Source: Verrucomicrobia bacterium GWC2_42_7
GTDB taxonomy: Bacteria > Verrucomicrobiota > Verrucomicrobiia > Opitutales > GWC2-42-7-A
Assembly (NCBI GenBank): GCA_001831055.1
Contig: MIDO01000130.1
Location: 13,482 to 18,801, forward strand
Direction: 5' to 3'
Length of the DNA stretch: 5,320 nucleotides
Under the pieces are notes generated by a model. The model ran no database searches and was not told where the DNA came from. It saw nothing but the letters and a program-made list of their open reading frames with translations. The translations under genes were made by a program, and so were the position numbers. This document shows positions 1 through 5,320 of this stretch, one piece after another (within the stretch, counting starts at the first letter, position 1; each line of letters opens with the position of its first letter).

Positions 1-3000
1 CTAAACCTAATTGAAACATTTGCCAAGGAAGTAGGTATAGATGCCTCTGCTATTTATTCAGAACACAAAAAGCTCCACGCACTTTTCGGGGACAAACCTG
101 AATTTCAAGAATTTGATGCCAACATTGATCGTCTTTTACGGGTTTCTAAAATGGCTGAACAAAATAATGCCTCTGAATATGAGCGAGAATTAAAAAACAT
201 TCCCGACAGTCCTTTTAAAAATTTACTGATATCTGCCTGGAAAACCATACGAGAAGAAATAGGAAAACGAGAAAAATTAGAAACAGAATTTGGTTCAAGA
301 GAATTAGATTTTAATCGTTATGCCCAAGGAGCACTGCAAGATCGTGGTGAAGATCGAAACTACTATGAGAGACTCAACGAATACTATCCCCAACTAAGAA
401 AGATTTTTTATTTAAAAATAAGAGAACTACTCAATGGAAAAATATCTTTTGAATCTTTTTATCCCAGTAATCCTGACACTGTTTCCCATAGAGATTTTTT
501 TGAAATTTTATCTATATATGTAAATGTTATTGAACGGCACAGCCATCCCGATCCTCAATATATATTTAAAAAAGTAGATTGGTGGAGTCAGATGACCGGA
601 AGCCAGCCTACGATGATGCCTTTATCCAAAGGAAGTTTATTATTATTGGGACAAGCTTCTGCTATTGGAACAGTTTTAATTACGAGCGGTTATTCTGCCA
701 TAATTCTTGGCCCTTCTGGAACATTGGGGGTTGTAGCAATGGCCGCACTGTTTGCAAAAGCTCCGGATTGGAATCATGTTGTTTTTGGAACACCTGAACC
801 CAATACCACCTTCACACAAAGATTTGTAACCAACGTTATAGTCATGCTCCCTATGGCTGCTCTTTTTAATGGACTTTCATTTGTTCTTCCTCGAACCGCT
901 TATCTTCTGGGAGGAGGATTAATCACTTACCAAACTATCGATGCCTTTTCAGATCAAAGATATTTTGAAGGTATTTTTTCAGCTCTTTTAACCTTAGGAA
1001 TCACCGTCAAAGCTACAAAAATATTTTTCATTTCTAAAAATTCTAAATTCCCTGTTCTAACACCTAAAACTGTATCTAATAGAAATCAAATTTCGGAGGA
1101 TGGTTATGTTATTCCACGTGGGAATCCAAAAAGTCCCTTAGAAGCAATGGATGCCCACTATGAGGATACTATTCTAAATGATCCTTATATTCAAAGCGGA
1201 GGGATTCCTTCCTATCAAGAACCGGTACTGGATCCTCATGTCAATAATCCTTCCTTAGCATTTTTAGAAAATCCATCTGAATGGCTCTCTAGTCAAAATC
1301 TGTTTTCCCTGGGGCAAGCCCATGGTTTAGACACGGCCGTTCTACCAAAAACCGCACCTCGATTGGCTCCCACAGCTCTTCTCCCTCCTACAAAAGGAGG
1401 ACAAAACGTTACAGGAGGAGATTTCATTTTATTTTTAGATCCAGAAGTTCATCAAGATTTATCTTTTTTAAATGGAATTTTTAAAAGTTACGAAACAAGA
1501 AGAAAAAGACAAGAGATCATTACGGGAACTCCTTACGATCCTTCTCATCCTCCCAAGAAAATAATCATCATTATTATTAAAGATCCTTCTGATCCTCAAA
1601 ATCCCCATAAGAGAATCGGGTTAATGATTACTACTGAAGGTTCCAAAACCCATCAAAAAGCCCTGAGTAACCCAATACAATATGCTGTTTTTTCTTTTAA
1701 TAATACCCCACAAACAGAACAATCTGCGGGAGAAAACAGCCCTAAAAATACAAACTATGGCTATGGGGCTTCTGAAAATAACGAAGGGGGTCGAAAAGAC
1801 TTATTTGAATACTCCAAAACTATTTCTCTTGAACAAAGTGGAATTCATTCCTCTAGTTTTGGAAAAACGCTCCACTATCGCACTCACTTTGATATTGTTT
1901 CTACCAACGCTCAAGGTGATTTACCGTGGGCTTCTGTCGTCCAGCAGATCTATCAATGGGTTTTAAGCCATAGTAGGGATTTTACTCTTCCCATAGATCA
2001 ATTTATGGCAGGAGGCACATGGGAAAATCCTGAAATCGCAGTTGTCACAGAAAAACTAGTTGGCACAGGCTCAGAAGTAATTCCTCAATATTGGGCCGTA
2101 AGGGTTCAGCATCCAGATCGAGGAAGTCCAGGAAGATCATGGAGAGTGGATATGGCACTCACCGTTCGCGAGAAATCTATTCAATGCGTAGTAGGTGTTT
2201 ACCGATGGCTTATGCCAGAGACGGATAGCCTTCGGGAATCCAAAGCCTGGCCCTCTAGTCCTAGAATTGTTCGAGAAATACTTCATCCTTCAGAAGGGAA
2301 AAATTGGAAAACTAAGTCTGCAGAACTAGATGTTTCGGATCAGTACCATGAGCTTCATGTAGGGGAAGCAACTCAATTTAAAACCATGTTAGAAGATCCT
2401 CAACGAAGTCTTCCTATTGTTTATGTTTCAAGACTCTCTACTGGAAAACTTCCTATCGATCCAAAAGAACTTGCTCAAAAACTTTTAGGAATGGCCATTG
2501 TTTATGTTGAGGGGGATTCGCAGTTCAGTGGAAATAAAACAGAAATCCAAGAAGAACATGAACATATATTTCCTTCCAAAATGCGCGCTACTTATGGAAA
2601 AGCAAAGATCTTTTTTCCAAATTTAGATTGGGAAAAGGCTGAAGAGCACCCCACCCTTTTACCTCCTACAGCTACCTTTAACCAAAAAGCCTTTATCAAT
2701 AAGATTTATTATACAATTTTAAGATATTTAAATGTTAAATATCTTTCAAATTGGACAGGTATTTTTAGGGGTGAAAAACCTATTCAAGATATTTTAGACA
2801 TTGTTAATCTCAAGCAAAGCCTTGAGCTTCAAGCCATCCAACAAAGATCCCAAGCGGAAATATCCCCTCCCCAGTCCAACGTCCCTAGCGAAGCTCAAGA
2901 ATGGACACTCTTTTTAGAACAAGAAGTCGCACGGTCAGAACAAAAAATGGCTCTTTTAGAAAAAGCTGTAAAAAATCGTGATGAACGAATTCAAGCCTTA

Positions 3001-3702
3001 GAAACAGAACTTCAAGCGGCAAAGAGAGGAGAACTGGGTGACGAAATTGCTGTTTTAGAAGCTGTTAATAAAGAAGTTACTGAAGAATTAAGGATTTTAA
3101 GAGAAACTTATAATCAAACTGCCGAAGAGCTTGCTCGAGCAACGACAGAACTCCAAAAATTAAAAGGGCAATCTTCGGGAAGATTACCTATCATTAAAGA
3201 ATCTGTACAAGCTCAGCAAAGACCACATCCAATAGTCAAAGAAGTCTGTCAAAACCTTCCCGATGTTGTAAGAGTACTCGAAGCCTATTTTCCAAATCGG
3301 TTATTTTTTACAGATAAGGCCAAAAGAACAGCCAAAGAACATAATGGACAATTAGACTGTTCTATTGTTTGGGATATGTTGATGGATATCAATGATCACC
3401 TTTACCCTCTCCTTTTTGAAAAAAGCTTTAAAGGCCCTCTTGAGACTGCCTTTGGACAAAGATCTCGATTTGGCTTAGCCCTCAAAGAAACAGATCTTAC
3501 GATGTCTAATGCGGCCATGGAAAGAGAGAGAGAAGATGGTTATCGAGAAGAAACTATTGTTGCCTGGTCTCACGTAACACATGGAGGAGGAGCAAATACG
3601 ACTCGGATTCATTACTGGGTAGACAAAGAAAGACAGCTTATTGTCATTTCAGCCATTGTCGACCATTATACAACCTCCGGCACAAAACGACATGGACATT
3701 AA
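1..3702 (+). CDS. Very large multi-domain membrane-associated protein of unknown function, 5' end outside the window
   Basis: At least 1233 codons; function not recognised. The frame has no stop from base 1, and the first ATG (151) lacks a ribosome site, so the start lies upstream and the protein is partial. Numbering residues from the ATG at 151, positions 1-150 are charged and probably soluble. Positions 159-295 hold four or five hydrophobic segments rich in Gly and Ala (about 160-178, 181-201, 224-248, 250-262, 273-294). Positions 300-590 are Pro/Asn/Ser-rich, with six isoleucines at 471-476. Positions 590-830 look folded: YWAVRVQHPD (647-656), SWRVD (663-667), PIVYVS (755-760), LLGMAIVYVEG (778-788) and KIFFPNLDW (819-827). 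Positions 914-1006 form a heptad-rich coiled coil. Positions 1027-1183 form a small C-terminal domain with HGGGANTTRIHYW (1144-1156) and DHYTTSGT (1171-1178). From memory, the 590-1183 architecture resembles large uncharacterised proteins of actinobacteria, sometimes near defence genes; this is recall, not a search. It ends 43 bases from the convergent Fic gene. Confidence 0.93.
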   Translation, partial: LNLIETFAKEVGIDASAIYSEHKKLHALFGDKPEFQEFDANIDRLLRVSKMAEQNNASEYERELKNIPDSPFKNLLISAWKTIREEIGKREKLETEFGSRELDFNRYAQGALQDRGEDRNYYERLNEYYPQLRKIFYLKIRELLNGKISFESFYPSNPDTVSHRDFFEILSIYVNVIERHSHPDPQYIFKKVDWWSQMTGSQPTMMPLSKGSLLLLGQASAIGTVLITSGYSAIILGPSGTLGVVAMAALFAKAPDWNHVVFGTPEPNTTFTQRFVTNVIVMLPMAALFNGLSFVLPRTAYLLGGGLITYQTIDAFSDQRYFEGIFSALLTLGITVKATKIFFISKNSKFPVLTPKTVSNRNQISEDGYVIPRGNPKSPLEAMDAHYEDTILNDPYIQSGGIPSYQEPVLDPHVNNPSLAFLENPSEWLSSQNLFSLGQAHGLDTAVLPKTAPRLAPTALLPPTKGGQNVTGGDFILFLDPEVHQDLSFLNGIFKSYETRRKRQEIITGTPYDPSHPPKKIIIIIIKDPSDPQNPHKRIGLMITTEGSKTHQKALSNPIQYAVFSFNNTPQTEQSAGENSPKNTNYGYGASENNEGGRKDLFEYSKTISLEQSGIHSSSFGKTLHYRTHFDIVSTNAQGDLPWASVVQQIYQWVLSHSRDFTLPIDQFMAGGTWENPEIAVVTEKLVGTGSEVIPQYWAVRVQHPDRGSPGRSWRVDMALTVREKSIQCVVGVYRWLMPETDSLRESKAWPSSPRIVREILHPSEGKNWKTKSAELDVSDQYHELHVGEATQFKTMLEDPQRSLPIVYVSRLSTGKLPIDPKELAQKLLGMAIVYVEGDSQFSGNKTEIQEEHEHIFPSKMRATYGKAKIFFPNLDWEKAEEHPTLLPPTATFNQKAFINKIYYTILRYLNVKYLSNWTGIFRGEKPIQDILDIVNLKQSLELQAIQQRSQAEISPPQSNVPSEAQEWTLFLEQEVARSEQKMALLEKAVKNRDERIQALETELQAAKRGELGDEIAVLEAVNKEVTEELRILRETYNQTAEELARATTELQKLKGQSSGRLPIIKESVQAQQRPHPIVKEVCQNLPDVVRVLEAYFPNRLFFTDKAKRTAKEHNGQLDCSIVWDMLMDINDHLYPLLFEKSFKGPLETAFGQRSRFGLALKETDLTMSNAAMEREREDGYREETIVAWSHVTHGGGANTTRIHYWVDKERQLIVISAIVDHYTTSGTKRHGH
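2714..2753. repeat. 40-base imperfect inverted repeat inside the large gene
   Basis: AAGATATTTAA (2721-2731) is followed by a 3-base ATG loop and its exact reverse complement (2735-2745). Outside a small internal loop (T on the left, TC on the right), CAATTT (2714-2719) pairs with AAATTG (2748-2753), giving 17 possible base pairs in all. The frame stays open and encodes ordinary protein (TILRYLNVKYLSNW). The stem is almost all A-T, so it may be chance in an AT-rich gene. No T-run follows it, so it does not look like a terminator. Confidence 0.6.
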
Positions 3703-3745
3703 ATGAAAACCATTAATTTTTTGACCAAAATTTCGGGGTGAGAAT

Positions 3746-4801
3746 CTATTTTACTGCATAATTTCTTGCAGCAAAATCATACTGATCGATGAAAATCCTT
3801 TTGAATGGAATGATAGAATTGACTTCATAAAATACAAGGATAGCATCGCGATATTCCTGCTCATTTACACTGCGATATGAAAGCGGTGCCATGTTGTGAG
3901 CCATCAGAAGGGCGTTCGCCATTAGACGCGACGTGCGCTTGTTACCATCTTCAAAGGGTTGAATGTAGCTAATACCCAAAAGCGCCACAAGAGCTTTCAC
4001 ATAGGGTGTTTGGGCACTTGAGATAAAAAAAGAAAGTTTTTCTATAGCATCCATAATCTGATGGACATTATCTAGAGGCTGATATTTTGAACCAACCACC
4101 CCAACGGGATGTTTTCTGAAACCCTTTTCAACACTCAAATCTTTAGTGATAATCGCGTGTAAATCTTGCAAATTTCTCTTAGAGAGAGTTAAAAATTGAG
4201 ATTTGTTTTCGTGAATATAACTAAATGCATCTTTGTGATTCAAGATCATGCGCGCTTCTTTTTTGTCATGCCCAAGAGCTTCTTTGTGTTCTAAGATCAA
4301 TTTTTCTGTATCAAGAAGTGTATAGGTGTTACCCTCAATACGCGAGGATTTCCATGAAAGCTCAATGACAAGACGCTCAAGTTCTTTTTTTTCTATTGTC
4401 AATGACAGTGTTTTCGTACGCCGATAATACTCGGTGGTAGCTTTATTTAATATATTAAGTTCATGTTCTGAAAAAATGTTATTTGGAAAAGATGTAAATA
4501 GATCAAAATTAAAGTGCGATGAACCAAAACGCTTGTCCGGCTCCTGCTCACAATAAGAACGGGCAGGAATATTGATAAAAATCTTGGCCAATGTACTCAC
4601 CTCATAACTTCTGGAACGACCAGATCCCCTGGGAAGCAGCAATCCCTTTTTAAGCATCTTTTTAATCTCGCGCTTAATGGTAACAAGAGATACGATGTCC
4701 CCACCTCGTACAATTTCAGCTTGAATCGTTGAAGTTGTCTTGACTCCACGATCAAGCATGAGGAGGAGTATTTTTTGCTGTCTTTGACTTATTTGCACCA
4801 T
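3746..4801 (-). CDS. Fic-family protein with N-terminal winged helix and glutamine in place of the catalytic histidine
   Basis: 351 residues from the ATG at 4801. Residues 4-69 look like a winged-helix DNA-binding domain (ISQRQQKILLL at the start, then VTIKREIKKMLKKGLLLPRG). SSRIEG (152-157) fits the SxxxE(G/N) inhibitory helix of Fic enzymes, placed before the core as in class II. GVVGSKYQP (234-242) fits the flap that docks the target. QPFEDGNKRTSR (281-292) is the Fic core motif, normally HxFx(D/E)GN(G/K)RxxR; here the catalytic His is Gln (CAA at 3961-3959). Fic enzymes usually transfer AMP or a related group to protein hydroxyls. Without the His, that activity is doubtful, and the protein may act mainly as a regulator. 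An in-frame ATG at 4834 would add 11 residues, but these are encoded by the operator-like repeats and overlap a possible -10 box. Homologues as I recall them begin near 'M..S.RQ..IL', which favours 4801. Neither start has a good ribosome site. Confidence 0.93.
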   Translation of the reverse strand: MVQISQRQQKILLLMLDRGVKTTSTIQAEIVRGGDIVSLVTIKREIKKMLKKGLLLPRGSGRSRSYEVSTLAKIFINIPARSYCEQEPDKRFGSSHFNFDLFTSFPNNIFSEHELNILNKATTEYYRRTKTLSLTIEKKELERLVIELSWKSSRIEGNTYTLLDTEKLILEHKEALGHDKKEARMILNHKDAFSYIHENKSQFLTLSKRNLQDLHAIITKDLSVEKGFRKHPVGVVGSKYQPLDNVHQIMDAIEKLSFFISSAQTPYVKALVALLGISYIQPFEDGNKRTSRLMANALLMAHNMAPLSYRSVNEQEYRDAILVFYEVNSIIPFKRIFIDQYDFAARNYAVK

Positions 4802-4848
4802 AATCGTATCATTTCTATAGTATAATCGTATCATTATGATCCGATTAT
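4800..4848. promoter_or_regulatory. Three-copy operator-like repeat cluster at the start of the Fic gene
   Basis: ATAATCGTATCATT occurs exactly at 4800-4813 and again at 4822-4835, 22 bases apart, about two helical turns. A third copy lies in the opposite orientation at 4836-4848 (ATGATCCGATTAT, one mismatch). Copies two and three form a 27-base palindrome centred on T4835, with 12 of 13 arm positions paired. Repeats of this kind overlapping a promoter are typical of repressor sites. The winged helix of the adjoining Fic protein is the natural candidate ligand (inference). The cluster sits where it could control both the Fic gene and rightward transcription toward the small gene. Confidence 0.72.
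4821..4826 (+). promoter_or_regulatory. Possible rightward -10 box (TATAAT)
   Basis: A perfect TATAAT on the plus strand lies at the edge of the second operator copy. It could start a leader of roughly 185 bases toward the small gene at 5019. No convincing -35 sits 16-18 bases upstream; TTGCAC (4793-4798) is 22 bases away. In AT-rich DNA this hexamer can occur by chance. Confidence 0.25.
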
Positions 4849-4853
4849 TGCAA
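4825..4853 (-). promoter_or_regulatory. Candidate promoter of the Fic gene
   Basis: On the minus strand, TTGCAA (4853-4848) lies exactly 17 bases before TACGAT (4830-4825); each matches the sigma-70 consensus at four of six positions. Transcription would start near 4818, downstream of the ATG at 4834 and upstream of the one at 4801. An alternative -10, TATACT (4824-4819), matches better but lacks a -35 at good spacing. Either choice is buried in the operator-like repeats. Assigned by eye. Confidence 0.35.
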
Positions 4854-4913
4854 GATCTGTCCGGTATGGACCATAGAATCGGGGTGAGTGTACGGTATAC
4901 GCACCGGTATTGG

Positions 4914-4932
4914 CAAGGGACAAGTTCCCTTG
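4914..4932. repeat. Small perfect hairpin in the divergent intergenic region
   Basis: CAAGGGA (4914-4920), a 5-base loop, then TCCCTTG (4926-4932): seven perfect pairs. No T-run follows on either strand, so it is not a standard terminator. It could be a leader RNA structure or a protein site. Shorter inverted repeats lie to its left, such as GTCC...GGAC at 4859-4871 and GGTG...CACC at 4883-4905, so the stretch may be structured as RNA. Confidence 0.45.
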
Positions 4933-4972
4933 GACGGATAAAAGTAAAAAGTCCTGAGGCTCTTTTGGCCCG

Positions 4973-5005
4973 GTCATCCTGAGGCCCAAAGGGCCGAAGG
5001 ATCTC
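4973..5005. repeat. Dispersed palindromic repeat of the GTCATCCTGAG...GAAGGATCTC type
   Basis: The arms are ATCCT (4976-4980) with AGGAT (4998-5002), and GGCCC (4983-4987) with GGGCC (4991-4995). They are separated by facing GA dinucleotides that could form tandem G-A pairs, and the loop is AAA. The wording of the arms matches repeats that I recall scattered between genes in many bacterial genomes. A partial copy of the left arm (TCCTGAGGC) also occurs 25 bases upstream, at 4952-4960. The right end touches the ribosome site of the next gene, so the hairpin would sit in its leader. Confidence 0.65.
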
Positions 5006-5006
5006 T

Positions 5007-5015
5007 TAGGAGGTG
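5007..5015 (+). promoter_or_regulatory. Near-consensus Shine-Dalgarno site
   Basis: TAGGAGGTG falls within 5007-5015 and is almost fully complementary to the 3' end of 16S rRNA. GGAGG ends five bases before the ATG at 5019. It is the strongest ribosome site in the window and decides the strand and start of the small gene. Confidence 0.8.
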
Positions 5016-5018
5016 CTT

Positions 5019-5189
5019 ATGCTTAAACTATGGTTTGAATTATTCTTTTTATTAATTTTCCTAACAGTTGGAACCCAATGTGGATTTAATATCCACAAAA
5101 TGGCTATCAAGATGCAAACAATGGCCACCCAGAAAGCTCTTGAGCCATGGCCATCACTACCGATCATGAAAAACCCCGTTCTTCCATAA
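5019..5189 (+). CDS. Small single-pass membrane protein, 56 residues, function unknown
   Basis: The ORF runs ATG to TAA with an excellent ribosome site. Residues 4-18 are strongly hydrophobic (LWFELFFLLIFLTVG) and should form one membrane segment or an uncleaved signal anchor. A lone Cys at 21 follows, but GTQC does not fit a lipobox. The rest (22-56) is polar with several Met and Lys, and ends in a Pro-rich tail (EPWPSLP, then NPVLP). I do not recognise a family. Size, one membrane segment, a strong ribosome site and a structured leader are also seen in small membrane toxins and stress peptides, but nothing here proves that role. The opposite strand is open over the same bases (5197-5006) and also encodes a hydrophobic stretch. 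It has no ribosome site, so the plus-strand reading is preferred. Confidence 0.62.
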   Translation: MLKLWFELFFLLIFLTVGTQCGFNIHKMAIKMQTMATQKALEPWPSLPIMKNPVLP

Positions 5190-5320
5190 GTCAGCATCTG
5201 AGTGGTCTGTTTTCTGCTTAATATTTTTATGGAATTTTAAAACCTCGTCATTACTGATCTAAGATGAAAGAGAGCATTTTTATTCATTAAGGATAGAGAA
5301 GATATTTTTTGAAAGTGATA
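5190..5320. other. Right-hand end, no supported gene
   Basis: AT-rich, with no clear terminator after the small gene. ATGs at 5230 and 5264 open only 3- and 8-codon frames. A TTG at 5309, followed by AAA GTG ATA (M/L-K-V-I) and preceded by purine-rich GGATAGAGAAG (5291-5301), could be the start of a gene that continues past the edge. Four codons are too few to call it. Confidence 0.4.

Noticed and set aside
579..797. 72-residue open frame on the plus strand
   Set aside because: Out of frame inside the large gene, Trp/Cys/Phe-rich composition and no ribosome site; a shadow.
1384..1400. CCTCCT...AGGAGG hairpin, considered as a masked internal ribosome site
   Set aside because: No start codon at suitable spacing after AGGAGG; it lies in coding sequence and is probably incidental.
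1682..1966. 94-residue open frame on the plus strand
   Set aside because: Shifted-frame shadow of the large gene with no ribosome site and no recognisable domain.
3715..3732. AATTTT...AAAATT inverted repeat between the convergent genes, considered as a terminator
   Set aside because: Only six A-T pairs with a 6-base loop and no following T-run; too weak.
4836..4982. 48-codon plus-strand frame starting inside the operator palindrome (MIRLLQD...)
   Set aside because: No ribosome site. Its MIRL start simply mirrors the Fic upstream frame because of the palindrome, its end lies in the dispersed repeat, and its composition is unremarkable. Most likely chance.
5006..5197. 63-residue open frame on the minus strand with a hydrophobic segment
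   Set aside because: No ribosome site before its ATG. The opposite frame (5019-5189) has a near-perfect one and a cleaner membrane segment.
5309..5320. TTG start of a gene running off the right edge
   Set aside because: Only four codons are visible and the ribosome site is poor; mentioned under the right-hand end but not called.

Overview
The window is an AT-rich stretch of bacterial DNA with ordinary bacterial translation signals. One short element just before the last gene has the form of the 'GTCATCCTGAG...GAAGGATCTC' palindromic repeats that I recall from many Gram-negative genomes, including host-associated ones. I cannot name the organism. A low-GC, possibly host-associated Gram-negative is a guess based on that repeat, the base composition and the Fic gene.

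The left 70 % (1-3702, + strand) is one very long gene that is cut by the left edge. Its frame stays open through 50 codons before the first ATG at 151, and that ATG has no ribosome site, so the true start lies outside the window. The product has a soluble N-terminal part, a glycine- and alanine-rich bundle of membrane segments, a low-complexity stretch, a folded middle region, a long coiled coil and a compact C-terminal domain. The blocks from about residue 590 onward resemble, from memory, a family of large uncharacterised proteins best known to me from actinobacteria. No function is assigned.

Convergent to it, with only 43 bases between the two stop codons, is a Fic-family gene (3746-4801, - strand) with an N-terminal winged helix. 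It has a clear Fic inhibitory motif and an otherwise recognisable Fic core motif, but the catalytic histidine is glutamine. Its promoter region holds two 14-base direct repeats 22 bases apart plus a third, inverted copy, which together give a 27-base palindrome. This is a good candidate operator for autoregulation by the protein's own DNA-binding domain. The operator overlaps the upstream ATG at 4834, so the ATG at 4801 is the preferred start.

The divergent intergenic region (4849-5018) carries several small inverted repeats and the palindromic repeat. It leads into a near-consensus Shine-Dalgarno sequence and a 56-residue single-pass membrane protein (5019-5189, + strand). The last 131 bases hold no supported gene. 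No tRNA, rRNA, CRISPR array or insertion sequence was seen. Whether the large protein, the Fic-like regulator and the small membrane protein work together cannot be told from the sequence. Only the Fic gene and the small gene share an upstream region.
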